Source of the DNA: RGIG3009 sp045590415
GTDB taxonomy: Bacteria; Bacillota; Clostridia; Oscillospirales; Acutalibacteraceae
Assembly (NCBI GenBank): GCA_045590415.1
Contig: JAZNRA010000101.1
Location: 1 to 7,860 of the forward strand
DNA length: 7,860 bases
Direction of reading: 5' to 3'
Of the stretch, positions 1-5,768 are shown in pieces (position 1 is the first letter of the stretch; the number at the start of each line of letters is the position of its first letter). Below the pieces are notes generated by a model. It searched no databases and was not told the origin of the DNA. It saw nothing but the letters and a program-made list of their open reading frames with translations. The position numbers and the translations under genes were made by a program.

Positions 1-279
1 GTGCATGACAGCCTGGAACCGGTTGTTTTTTATAGCGTTATAGCCTCGAATCGTTGACGGCGACAGCACGTTTTTTCTGGACGTGATGTAAATCTCAATC
101 GCGTCATGCAGCGTCAGATCGCACAGATCGCCCAGATTCGCGTATTTTAGCTTAATCCCGAGTATTTCACGCTCACACGCATCAAAGCTGTCAGCGGTCA
201 CGGAAACGCGTCTGCCGTCAATCTGGACGCGCGCATGATACGATCCGGACGGGAGTTTGGTTATTTTGGGTGTTTTCAT
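1..279 (-). CDS. int: Tyrosine-type phage integrase, N-terminal part (partial at left edge)
   Basis: Reading leftwards from an ATG at 279, 93 codons stay open to the window edge, so only the amino terminus is present. It begins MKTPKITKLPSGSYHARV, followed by a region ending in SPSTIRGYNAIKNNRFQAV. This is the usual architecture of phage tyrosine recombinases: a short basic arm-type DNA-binding domain (about residues 1-50), then a SAM-like core-binding domain (from about residue 60). The catalytic domain with the R-H-R-Y residues lies outside the window and cannot be checked. Its role would be site-specific integration and excision of the phage. The start codon overlaps the repressor stop codon (ATGA at 279-276), so the two genes are probably co-transcribed and translationally coupled. 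Family assignment is by recognised sequence pattern. Confidence 0.85.
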   Translation of the reverse strand, partial: MKTPKITKLPSGSYHARVQIDGRRVSVTADSFDACEREILGIKLKYANLGDLCDLTLHDAIEIYITSRKNVLSPSTIRGYNAIKNNRFQAVMH

Positions 280-608
280 CTCTTTAATCCTAATAATACG
301 AGCACTGCGTCCTGCATAGAATCAGGAGCATTGCGGTATGCCAATATTATATTGTGTTCAAATACGGTAAGGTGTTCTAATGGTTTTGGGGTGTAAGGCT
401 CTAAAATGTCTGTACGCTTGCAATTAAAATATTCGCACAGCTTATCAATGTTTGGCATTCGGGGAATCCTTGAACCATTCATCCACGTTGATAAGGTCTG
501 CTTATTAATGTTTAAATCTCTGGAAATGTCTGCTTGCGTTTTGTTATGTTCGTAAGCAAGACGCTTTAAATTCTTTGAGATTGTCTTTGAATATTCATCT
601 GTATTCAT
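276..608 (-). CDS. XRE-family phage repressor (CI-like)
   Basis: A 110-residue protein with an amino-terminal helix-turn-helix of the lambda-repressor/XRE type (about residues 8-62). TQADISRDLNINKQTLSTWM is the HTH, and PNIDKLCEYFNCKRTDIL is the typical fifth helix. The tail of about 40 residues is short, with no LexA/S24 autoprotease domain visible, so induction by RecA self-cleavage is not expected from this sequence. I chose the ATG at 608 because a good purine-rich site (GGAAAGGTGG) lies just upstream. A GTG at 662 in the same frame would add 18 residues and has no clear ribosome site. Position, divergent from the Cro-like gene and directly upstream of the integrase, supports the role of maintenance repressor acting at the operators near 677 and 938. 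Function is inferred; the fold assignment is solid. Confidence 0.8.
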   Translation of the reverse strand: MNTDEYSKTISKNLKRLAYEHNKTQADISRDLNINKQTLSTWMNGSRIPRMPNIDKLCEYFNCKRTDILEPYTPKPLEHLTVFEHNIILAYRNAPDSMQDAVLVLLGLKR

Positions 609-670
609 GTCGGGCACCACCTTTCCAATATCAGTGTAAAACAATTTTTTAAAAATGTCCACAAAATGTA

Positions 671-699
671 TTGACAGTCCACATAAAATGGACTATGAT
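671..699 (+). promoter_or_regulatory. Early rightward promoter (PR-like)
   Basis: A perfect -35 TTGACA (671-676) and a TATGAT -10 (694-699) are separated by exactly 17 bases. It drives the operon that starts with the Cro-like gene at 744; transcription would begin near 706. The whole spacer is the palindromic operator described separately, so a bound repressor would sit between the two promoter elements. Confidence 0.85.
677..693. promoter_or_regulatory. Palindromic operator in the promoter spacer
   Basis: The 17-bp sequence GTCCACATAAAATGGAC has 5-bp perfect inverted arms (GTCCA/TGGAC) around a 7-base AT-rich centre. It fills the spacer between -35 and -10, and an identical copy lies at 938-954. 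A degenerate copy lacking one base (GTCCACAAAATG) begins at 657, 20 bp away, about two helical turns. It is a likely site for the repressor and/or the Cro-like protein; which one binds cannot be read from sequence. Confidence 0.8.
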
Positions 700-713
700 A
701 AGAACCATAAGGG

Positions 714-730
714 GAGCACTTAGCGTGCTC
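714..730 (+). promoter_or_regulatory. Leader hairpin upstream of the Cro-like gene
   Basis: GAGCAC (714-719) and GTGCTC (725-730) form a perfect 6-bp stem with loop TTAGC, directly before the ribosome site GGAAAGGAGG (731-740). No U-run follows, so it is not an intrinsic terminator. It would lie within roughly 10 nt of the early transcript's 5' end, where it could stabilise the mRNA or be a protein target. Confidence 0.45.
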
Positions 731-743
731 GGAAAGGAGGAAT

Positions 744-947
744 ATGAGCAAAGTTACACTTGCAGGAGCGAGAGTTTCCAAAGGATGGACGCAAAAAGAG
801 CTTGCCGAAAGGATGGGCGTATCGCGTGAAACCGTCATAAGCTGGGAAAGCGGAAAAACAGAAATGAGAACGCCGTATCTGATTTTGTTTACTCATCTTA
901 CCGGATTCGATCAGGATGATATTTTGTTGCCCACAAAGTCCACATAA
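744..947 (+). CDS. Cro-like XRE-family regulator
   Basis: A 67-residue single-domain protein consisting almost entirely of an XRE/HTH_3 fold: GWTQKELAERMGVSRETVIS is a textbook helix-turn-helix, followed by WESGKTEMRTPYLILFTHLTG. Small size, an excellent ribosome site (GGAAAGGAGG ending 3 bases before the ATG), and position as first gene of the early operon, divergent from the repressor, make it the functional counterpart of Cro. Its own stop codon (TAA 945-947) lies inside the second operator copy, so binding there could block elongation or feed back on its own operon. Whether it acts as Cro or as an activator is inference. Confidence 0.85.
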   Translation: MSKVTLAGARVSKGWTQKELAERMGVSRETVISWESGKTEMRTPYLILFTHLTGFDQDDILLPTKST

Positions 948-954
948 AATGGAC
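938..954. promoter_or_regulatory. Second identical operator copy
   Basis: An exact copy of the 17-bp palindrome at 677-693, here overlapping the stop codon of the Cro-like gene and ending 13 bases before the next start codon at 967. There is no promoter hexamer pair around it like that at 671-699. With its twin 261 bp upstream (start to start) it could support repressor looping or a transcription roadblock. Confidence 0.7.
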
Positions 955-966
955 ATGGAGGTTAAA

Positions 967-1191
967 ATGCCCTACAAAAAAGACACCACACACCCGTTAA
1001 CAAAGCTCATGTATAAGTACGGCTATACGTCCGGTAACAAGTTAAAGACCGTCCTGCACTGTTCGACACCGACGGCCGTTACAAGGCTACAGAACCCGGA
1101 CACGCTGACCGTCGCAGAGCTGACACTATTAAACACAGATGGCCACATCCCGATCAAAGAGATCCGGGCGGCGATAGGAGGGAAAGGATGA
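967..1191 (+). CDS. Small helix-turn-helix-like phage protein
   Basis: A 74-residue protein starting at the ATG at 967, which has GGAGG five bases upstream; an in-frame ATG at 955 lacks that spacing. The segment KLMYKYGYTSGNKLKTVLHC then STPTAVTRLQNPDTLTVAEL resembles a compact, divergent HTH of the XRE kind, with the carboxyl end HIPIKEIRAAIGG. Similar small proteins commonly follow Cro in phages of Clostridia, but I cannot name a defined family. It is the third DNA-binding-like protein in the control region, so a second regulator of early transcription is plausible. Its stop overlaps the next start (ATGA at 1188). Confidence 0.65.
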   Translation: MPYKKDTTHPLTKLMYKYGYTSGNKLKTVLHCSTPTAVTRLQNPDTLTVAELTLLNTDGHIPIKEIRAAIGGKG

Positions 1192-1385
1192 ACTTTAAAG
1201 AAATTAGAGAACTTGTTGAATATCTGGAAGCACGCATAGCAAAACGTATTGAAGAGCGTGAAGCATTTGCAAATCTGGCAAACCCAGCCGAGCTTGACAA
1301 AGAGATATTGAGAGAGGCAAGCGAAGAGGTGGCGCTTTTAGACCACTTCATTCGTTTATTGGAGGGAATCGAAGTAACAAGATGA
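1188..1385 (+). CDS. Hypothetical helical protein
   Basis: A 65-residue, highly charged, Glu-rich protein predicted by eye to be almost all alpha-helix with coiled-coil character (VEYLEARIAKRIEEREAF, then EEVALLDHFIRLLEGIE). It contains no Cys or Trp and no motif I recognise. A strong ribosome site (GGAGGGAAAGG) precedes the ATG. It overlaps its neighbours by four bases on both sides (ATGA at 1188 and 1382), which supports it being a real, translationally coupled gene of the early operon. Function unknown. Confidence 0.6.
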   Translation: MNFKEIRELVEYLEARIAKRIEEREAFANLANPAELDKEILREASEEVALLDHFIRLLEGIEVTR

Positions 1386-1576
1386 AACGCTACAAGGTGG
1401 AGTATTTAAGGATTTACACAAATGGGGAGAGCAAGGCCGACGGAAAGATTCAAGACGCATTTTCATTTCAAGACGCAGTTAGTTCTGTCATAAAGGATTT
1501 TTACCGCTTGACCGACAAGAGCGGAATCAGAATCGAGCTGACGAAGGTCGAACTAATAGGAAGGGTAAAAGAATGA
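1382..1576 (+). CDS. Hypothetical protein
   Basis: A 64-residue basic protein, MKRYKVEYLRIYTNGES followed by FSFQDAVSSVIKDFYRL and IRIELTKVELIGRVKE. The pattern suggests an alpha/beta fold with strands at both ends and a central helix. It has no recognised family. Its start overlaps the preceding stop (ATGA at 1382) and its stop overlaps the next start (ATGA at 1573), placing it firmly in the operon. Function unknown. Confidence 0.6.
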   Translation: MKRYKVEYLRIYTNGESKADGKIQDAFSFQDAVSSVIKDFYRLTDKSGIRIELTKVELIGRVKE

Positions 1577-2268
1577 AAAGGATAGGGTTATTATTGTGCA
1601 CCGCGCTATTGACATTTGCGCTGATGTCAACAGTAGCAGAAGCGGTTGAGGCGCCGGAGCAAAGCAAGCCGGTAGTCCGTGAGATTACGTTTCCGGATGT
1701 CGTAAAGCCGACACCGGCACCGGCGCACGTTGATTTTGATTTAGCGCACTTGTCATGCGTCACCACAACGAAAGAAGCCAAACAAGAAAGGATGGAGTTT
1801 ATCGAACGAAGAACAGACGTAACGGATGATGAATATGTACTTTACGATTCAGAAGGGTCTGGAAGCGATGAAGGAAACGCTGGGCAGATGGGAGCAGACG
1901 TTAGCACCGATACTGGATCAGCCGACGACCCCTTGCCCGAATTGGTGGAGCCAGAGCCAGAAACGCCTGAGTTAGAAACGGAATGGATTTATTACGGAAA
2001 CTGTCGGATAACGCATTACGACGATTGCGAAATATGTTGTGGTTATGCTGGCAATACAACCGCGTCAGGCGTTTATCCTACACCGGCACACACTGTCGCG
2101 ACCGGAGCGGACCTCCCGTTTGGAACAGAACTAATGATAGACGGTCAAGTCTATGTGGTTGAGGATCGCGGAGTCGATGAGTACCAGGTCGACATATTCG
2201 TACCGACGCATGACGAAGCACTTGCAAGAGGAATGTATTACACGGATGTATATGTGAAAGGTAATTAA
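1573..2268 (+). CDS. Exported 3D-domain (double-psi beta-barrel) protein
   Basis: A 231-residue protein with a clear signal peptide: MKR, a hydrophobic stretch IGLLLCTALLTFALMSTV, then an AEA cleavage motif at residues 22-24. The Cys at 9 is not in a lipobox. A long acidic, Pro/Glu-rich linker (about 25-137) leads to a carboxyl-terminal 3D domain (about 138-231). It shows CEICCG, TASGVYP, VATGADLPFGTEL, VVEDRG and VDIFVPTHDEAL, with the Asp residues expected of the family at D198 and D207. The 3D fold occurs in peptidoglycan-active lytic transglycosylase-like proteins such as MltA and Sps/YabE-type proteins. The protein should be exported and act at the cell wall. It is oddly placed, inside the early operon rather than the late lysis module, so a role in superinfection exclusion or envelope modification is conceivable. 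Domain call is strong; role is inferred. Confidence 0.8.
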   Translation: MKRIGLLLCTALLTFALMSTVAEAVEAPEQSKPVVREITFPDVVKPTPAPAHVDFDLAHLSCVTTTKEAKQERMEFIERRTDVTDDEYVLYDSEGSGSDEGNAGQMGADVSTDTGSADDPLPELVEPEPETPELETEWIYYGNCRITHYDDCEICCGYAGNTTASGVYPTPAHTVATGADLPFGTELMIDGQVYVVEDRGVDEYQVDIFVPTHDEALARGMYYTDVYVKGN

Positions 2269-2284
2269 TACGAGGGAAAAGCCG

Positions 2285-2470
2285 ATGATCGAGATAACTA
2301 ACGACTGCGTGGCTTGTGACTGGCCGTCATGTGCGGGATGTCGCTTGCCAGAAACGCCACACTATTACTGCGATGACTGCGGAATGGAGGTTGAAAGCTA
2401 CGAAGAACTGTTTGGTGACAACGGCGAAGAATTATGCCTGGATTGTTACCGCGCTCAATACGAAGAATGA
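2285..2470 (+). CDS. Small zinc-ribbon protein
   Basis: A 61-residue acidic protein with eight cysteines in four CxxC pairs: C8/C11, C16/C19, C29/C32 and C51/C54. The last two pairs (YYCDDCGMEV ... LCLDC) make a typical zinc ribbon; the first two could form a second zinc site. GAGGGAAAAG precedes the ATG. Such small ribbons are common in phage early regions and may contact nucleic acid or protein. No specific function can be given. Confidence 0.65.
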   Translation: MIEITNDCVACDWPSCAGCRLPETPHYYCDDCGMEVESYEELFGDNGEELCLDCYRAQYEE

Positions 2471-2551
2471 CCGCCTCGGCAAAGACGGCCACTCAAACAT
2501 GAATACTACGAATATTCAAGGTGATTGTAGCACCGGAAAGGAAATAAATCA

Positions 2552-3082
2552 ATGACATTTCAAGACTTACAAAAGGTAAATGCCAACTTAGGGCAAATGG
2601 ATATAAAAGGTAAGGCTTACGTTCTTGTTAACGAGCGTGTAAAGGCGTTTAGACAGCTTTATCCGGAGGGAACCATAGAAACTCAGCTTGTAAGCGATCA
2701 GGACGGCGTATGCACGTTTAAAGCGGTCGTTTCATGCGCGGATCTGGTACTTGCGACAGGCTATGCACAGGAAAAAGAGTCAAGCAGCTATATCAACAAG
2801 ACCAGCTATATCGAGAACTGCGAAACGTCAGCGGTCGGACGTGCGCTCGGATTCCTTGGCATCGGGATTGATACAAGCATAGCAAGCGCGGAAGAGGTAC
2901 AGACCGCTGTTAACAATCAGGGCGGACTTCCGGCAAACATGATCAAAACCTTACAGAAGGTACTGAAAGAGCATGGCCACGCAGAAGCTGACGTGTGCAA
3001 GCATTTCAAGGTAAACACGCTTAAAGATTTATCTGTCCCCCAGTTTAAAAAACTCATGAATTCAATGGGTGAGAACGGATGA
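2552..3082 (+). CDS. Rad52/Erf-type single-strand annealing protein
   Basis: A 176-residue protein. The core (about residues 10-120) has the features of small phage proteins annotated as ERF/Rad52-like or ssDNA-binding recombination proteins: ERVKAFRQLYPEGTIET, a central beta-sheet region, then SYIENCETSAVGRALGF and GIGIDTSIASAEEV. The last 50 or so residues (VLKEHGHAEADVCKHF ... QFKKLMNSM) form a small helical module also seen at the ends of other phage recombinases. It should bind single-stranded DNA and anneal complementary strands during phage recombination. Neighbours agree: a NinB-like protein overlaps its end (ATGA at 3079), and resolvase and HNH genes follow. The exact subfamily (Erf, Sak or other) cannot be fixed by eye. 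Confidence 0.7.
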   Translation: MTFQDLQKVNANLGQMDIKGKAYVLVNERVKAFRQLYPEGTIETQLVSDQDGVCTFKAVVSCADLVLATGYAQEKESSSYINKTSYIENCETSAVGRALGFLGIGIDTSIASAEEVQTAVNNQGGLPANMIKTLQKVLKEHGHAEADVCKHFKVNTLKDLSVPQFKKLMNSMGENG

Positions 3083-3573
3083 TCGAAAGCAAGGCAAGAT
3101 TCGTTGATATGACCCGGAGCATGAACGGAAACATCAGGATCACGTTTGAGCTTGCACAGAAGTCTATAAACGAACTGCGCGACGTGGATCTAAGGCTGAC
3201 CGTGAAGGAATGGAAAGAGAGCCGGAGCGACCGCCAAAACAGGCTTTTATGGGAATGTATCGGACGCCTTGCGAAAGCTCTACGGGCGGACAAATGGGAC
3301 ATCTATCTGCTTATGTTAAAGCGATACGGGCAATACGAATATATTGCAGTCCCGTCCGCGTCCGTCGAGCGGTTCAAAAAAAACTGGCGCGAGGTTGAAG
3401 AGATCGGAACGGACGGAGAACAGACCGAACTGTTATGCTTCTACGGATCGTCAACCTACGACACCGAAGAGTTTTCAATATTACTGGACGGAGTAATCAG
3501 CGAAATGAAAGAGGCCGGGATTCCTACACCGGCACAGGAGGAAATCGAGCGATGGCTTACGAAAAAAGCATGA
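3079..3573 (+). CDS. NinB-like recombination protein
   Basis: A 164-residue protein starting in the ATGA overlap with the annealing protein. The motif SRSDRQNRLLWECIGRLAKA (about residues 48-67) matches the conserved RSxxQNxxLW helix of NinB/Orf-type phage proteins. It is preceded by a beta-rich amino terminus and followed by KWDIYLLMLKRYGQYEY and an acidic carboxyl half ending in PTPAQEEIERWLTK. Lambda Orf (NinB) binds single-stranded DNA and helps load the annealing protein, replacing RecFOR. Adjacency to a Rad52/Erf-like gene is the expected setting. Its last 22 bases overlap the next gene. The family call rests on one motif and on context. Confidence 0.6.
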   Translation: MIESKARFVDMTRSMNGNIRITFELAQKSINELRDVDLRLTVKEWKESRSDRQNRLLWECIGRLAKALRADKWDIYLLMLKRYGQYEYIAVPSASVERFKKNWREVEEIGTDGEQTELLCFYGSSTYDTEEFSILLDGVISEMKEAGIPTPAQEEIERWLTKKA

Positions 3574-3845
3574 TAACGGATGACTTAGAGCACTGTTATT
3601 TTTGCGGTCGCACGCCGGTACAGTTTCACCACATTTACGGCGGGCCGAACCGGAAGATCGCGACAGAGGATAACATGATCGTCCCGTTGTGCCTGGAGTG
3701 TCATGCAAAAGCACATAACGACCAGCGCATAAACAGAGTGCTAAAGCAGCGTGGCCAGATTGCTTATGAAGATGTCTATATTCAGCGTGCGGCCTTGCTG
3801 GCGCGTGAAGAATTTAGAAACCGTTATGGAAAGAGTTATCTATGA
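3552..3845 (+). CDS. Small HNH-like zinc protein
   Basis: A 97-residue protein. The ATG at 3552 is chosen because GGAGG lies about 10 bases upstream; an earlier in-frame start would run further into the NinB-like gene. C15xxC18, a His pair at 26-27 (FHHIYGG), N41, C47xxC50 and H51/H55 (LCLECHAKAH) form a treble-clef HNH-like motif as in small phage nucleases of the NinG/DUF968 sort. The amphipathic carboxyl helix is basic. It may cut branched or nicked DNA during recombination. The order annealing protein, NinB, HNH resembles the lambda nin region. Whether it is catalytically active cannot be judged. Confidence 0.65.
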   Translation: MAYEKSMITDDLEHCYFCGRTPVQFHHIYGGPNRKIATEDNMIVPLCLECHAKAHNDQRINRVLKQRGQIAYEDVYIQRAALLAREEFRNRYGKSYL

Positions 3846-3896
3846 GGCTGCCTGATACTAACCGTTAATTCAAGGGAATGTATGTCACGACAGGTG

Positions 3897-3912
3897 GCCT
3901 CAGAAAGGAGGC
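3897..3912 (+). promoter_or_regulatory. Hairpin covering a ribosome binding site
   Basis: GCCTC (3897-3901) can pair with GAGGC (3908-3912) across the loop AGAAAG. The strand that pairs contains most of the AAGGAGG site for the start at 3917. Folding would hide that site, giving possible translational control of the small winged-helix gene. The stem is only 5 bp, so the effect may be weak. Confidence 0.3.
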
Positions 3913-3916
3913 ATAT

Positions 3917-4111
3917 ATGACGCAGAAGCAGATGATATTGAACCACATGAAAGAGCATGGAGCGATTACGCCATTGGAGGCTTTACAGAGATACGGTTGT
4001 TTCCGGTTAGGCGCAAGGATCGCGGATCTGAAAGCGGACGGCGTACAGATCCAGACGGAGATGGTAAAAGAAAACGGCAAGAGGTTCGCAAGATATGGCA
4101 TTAAACAGTAA
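3917..4111 (+). CDS. Small winged-helix (helix-turn-helix) protein
   Basis: A 64-residue protein. The start at 3917 is set by AGAAAGGAGG five bases upstream; an in-frame ATG at 3878 is possible but has poor spacing. MTQKQMILNHMKEHGAITPL and EALQRYGCFRLGARIADLK make three helices, with the last as recognition helix, followed by a beta-wing (VQIQTEMV ... GKRFARYGIKQ). This is a very common small phage HTH type in Clostridia prophages, placed between recombination and replication genes. Whether it binds DNA as a regulator or helps replication proteins is not known. The next gene starts within its last 17 bases. Confidence 0.7.
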   Translation: MTQKQMILNHMKEHGAITPLEALQRYGCFRLGARIADLKADGVQIQTEMVKENGKRFARYGIKQ

Positions 4112-4424
4112 GAGCAAGGGCGGTAGAGGGGAGCGAGAGTTAGCGCACGTCCTGCAAGGGTACGGTTATGACGCTAAGAGGATGCAACAGTTTGCAGGCG
4201 GCGTTGATTCACCGGACGTGAGCGGTTTACCCGGTATTCACATCGAATGTAAAAGAGTCGAACGCTTGAACATCATGGAAGCATACCGACAGAGCGAGCG
4301 TGACGCAGACGGTCAGAAGATACCAACGGTATTCCATCGGAGGAACCGTGACAAATGGATGGTAACTCTTAGCCTGGATGATTTTATGGAGATTTACAAA
4401 GCATGGCAGAAAGAAAACCAATAA
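4095..4424 (+). CDS. PDDEXK nuclease, Holliday junction resolvase-like
   Basis: A 109-residue protein with the PD-(D/E)xK layout: E13/E15 in the GGRGERELAHVL helix, P40-D41 in SPDVSGLPG, and E51-x-K53 in IHIECKRVE. This matches small phage and archaeal (Hjc-like) resolvases that cut four-way DNA junctions, probably as dimers using a metal ion. It fits the surrounding recombination module. It overlaps the genes on both sides (17 bases before, 22 bases after), so it is part of the same translational block. The nuclease fold is well supported; junction specificity is inferred from the family. Confidence 0.75.
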   Translation: MALNSKSKGGRGERELAHVLQGYGYDAKRMQQFAGGVDSPDVSGLPGIHIECKRVERLNIMEAYRQSERDADGQKIPTVFHRRNRDKWMVTLSLDDFMEIYKAWQKENQ

Positions 4425-4963
4425 ATAAAAAGATACGGTTTGAAGTATTTAAACGTGACAGCTTTCGTTGCCAGTATTGCGGAAGATCCGCTCCAGACGT
4501 GATCCTTGAGGTTGACCATATTGTGCCGGTAGCAGAGGGCGGCGAAAACGACATACTAAACCTTATAACGTCGTGCCGGGACTGCAACAGGGGCAAAGGC
4601 AAACAGCCGTTGACAACAAGCGAAATTCTCAAGAAACAAAAAGCCGAACTTGACGCCTTAAATGAGCGGCGTGAGCAGATGGAAATGGTTATCCAATGGA
4701 GAACTGAACTGCAAACCATTGAGCTTGAGGAAGTTGAAGCGATAAATGACTATATTGCGATGGTTACTGGATATGAGCTGAACGAAAACGGCAAACGGGA
4801 CATACTGGACTATTTGAAACGGTTTAGCTTTCAAGAGGTTTATGACGCAACAGAAACGTCCGTGGCTAAATACTACAAGGATGACGAAAGGTCATTTAAC
4901 AATATGTTAAACAAGATCGGCGGTATTTGCTACAACAGGAGAAAAAACAATGGCTTATTATAG
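4403..4963 (+). CDS. HNH endonuclease with helical C-terminal domain
   Basis: A 186-residue protein. The amino-terminal HNH domain (about 8-70) has all key parts: RFEVFKRDSFRCQYCGR with C23/C26, VDHIVPV with D38-H39, N53 in the ILNLITSC segment, and C58/C61 followed by NRGKG. A charged coiled-coil region (about 72-112) leads to a helical carboxyl domain (IQWRTELQTIELEEVEAI ... GYELNENGKRDILDYLKRFS ... SFNNMLNKIGGICY). That domain resembles parts of phage replication proteins more than a homing endonuclease. Immediate overlap with the initiator gene (start 4950) suggests it works in replication or recombination rather than being a free-standing selfish nuclease. The ribosome site (GGAG at 4388) is weak, consistent with coupling to the gene before. 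Confidence 0.75.
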   Translation: MAERKPINKKIRFEVFKRDSFRCQYCGRSAPDVILEVDHIVPVAEGGENDILNLITSCRDCNRGKGKQPLTTSEILKKQKAELDALNERREQMEMVIQWRTELQTIELEEVEAINDYIAMVTGYELNENGKRDILDYLKRFSFQEVYDATETSVAKYYKDDERSFNNMLNKIGGICYNRRKNNGLL

Positions 4964-5768
4964 ACAGATTTACACAACGTTCTGGACGGACGCAAAAGTA
5001 GCAGATGACTTTACACCGGAAGATAAATACTTCTATCTGTATCTGCTGACAAACGCTCACACGAACTTGTCCGGATGCTATGAGATAAGTAAAAAGCAGA
5101 TAAGCAACGATACCGGCTACACGATAGAAGTTGTTACACGCCTGCTGGATCGGATGCAGAACGTGCATGAGATTGCTGCTTATTCAGATGACACAAAGGA
5201 AGTGCTTCTGTATAACTGGCACAAGTACAACTGGAGTAAGTCTTACAAGGTTTTAAAAGGCGTAGCGAACGAATATGAGCGTATAAAGAACCCGGACTTC
5301 AGACAGGAAATATACAATTTGTTATCCGATTATGGATATGAAACAGATACCCTATCCATACCCTATACATACCCTATGCATACATCTGTTACTGTTACTG
5401 TTTCTAATACTGTTACTGATACTGTTAATAATACTGATACTGAAGTAGAAACATCATTCGATAAGTTCTGGAAAGTCTATCCAAAGAAGGTCGGCAAAAA
5501 AGAAGCAAAAAAGGCTTTTGACCGGGCAAAGAAAACCGTAGATGCTGACACCATGATGCAGGCGGTACTTGCTCAAAAGGAATCCAGCCAATGGACACGC
5601 GACAACGGAAGATACATTCCAAACCCGGCAACATGGCTGAACCAGGGCCGATGGGATGACGAAATTCAGACAGAACCAAAAACACCGAAACTGAAAAACG
5701 CACCGTCACAGAGCCACGGATATACGGAAGATGAATGGGCGGAACTTAGAAGGAGAGCAAAGGAATGA
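4950..5768 (+). CDS. DnaD-like phage replication initiator
   Basis: A 272-residue protein. The amino-terminal domain (about 1-115) begins MAYYRQIYTTFWTDAKVADD and includes EDKYFYLYLLTNAHTNLSG and the helix EISKKQISNDTGYTIEVV, as in DnaD/replisome-organiser winged-helix domains. A Thr/Val/Asn-rich linker (about 133-166) is encoded by tandem DNA repeats. The carboxyl domain (about 168-235) has FDKFWKVYPKKVGKKEAKKA, then RYIPNPATWLNQGRWDDE, a module common at the ends of phage initiators. It probably binds the origin and loads the host helicase. AGGAGA lies upstream of the ATG. No phage helicase or DnaC-like loader is visible in the window, so host proteins are probably used. Confidence 0.75.
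   Translation: MAYYRQIYTTFWTDAKVADDFTPEDKYFYLYLLTNAHTNLSGCYEISKKQISNDTGYTIEVVTRLLDRMQNVHEIAAYSDDTKEVLLYNWHKYNWSKSYKVLKGVANEYERIKNPDFRQEIYNLLSDYGYETDTLSIPYTYPMHTSVTVTVSNTVTDTVNNTDTEVETSFDKFWKVYPKKVGKKEAKKAFDRAKKTVDADTMMQAVLAQKESSQWTRDNGRYIPNPATWLNQGRWDDEIQTEPKTPKLKNAPSQSHGYTEDEWAELRRRAKE
5347..5383. repeat. Three tandem 11-bp iterons, candidate replication origin
   Basis: ATACCCTATCC (5347-5357), ATACCCTATAC (5358-5368) and ATACCCTATGC (5369-5379) are head-to-tail copies differing only at the tenth base, followed by a further ATAC. The spacing of one helical turn would put bound proteins on one face. They lie between the two domain-coding parts of the initiator gene, as iterons do in lambda O and several Firmicutes phages. 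An 11-bp period does not match the codon frame, so selection on DNA rather than on protein is suggested. Confidence 0.65.
5388..5446. repeat. AT-rich hexamer tract beside the iterons
   Basis: A run of imperfect 6-base units (GTTACT, AATACT, GATACT and variants) encodes the linker VTVTVSNTVTDTVNNTDTE. It is AT-rich and directly adjacent to the iterons, so it is a natural candidate for the DNA unwinding element. It could also simply be a flexible linker grown by slippage. Confidence 0.5.

Noticed and set aside
633..677. Possible leftward promoter for the repressor (CTGTCA or TTGTGG as -35, TTTAAA or TACACT as -10 on the minus strand).
   Set aside because: Each pairing matches the consensus poorly or has off spacing. 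A promoter is expected here, but I cannot choose one.
2316..2555. A 79-codon plus-strand frame overlapping the zinc-ribbon gene and ending in an ATGA overlap with the annealing protein gene.
   Set aside because: Most of it overlaps the better-supported zinc-ribbon gene in another frame, it has no domain-like pattern, and the ribosome site at its end serves the start at 2552.
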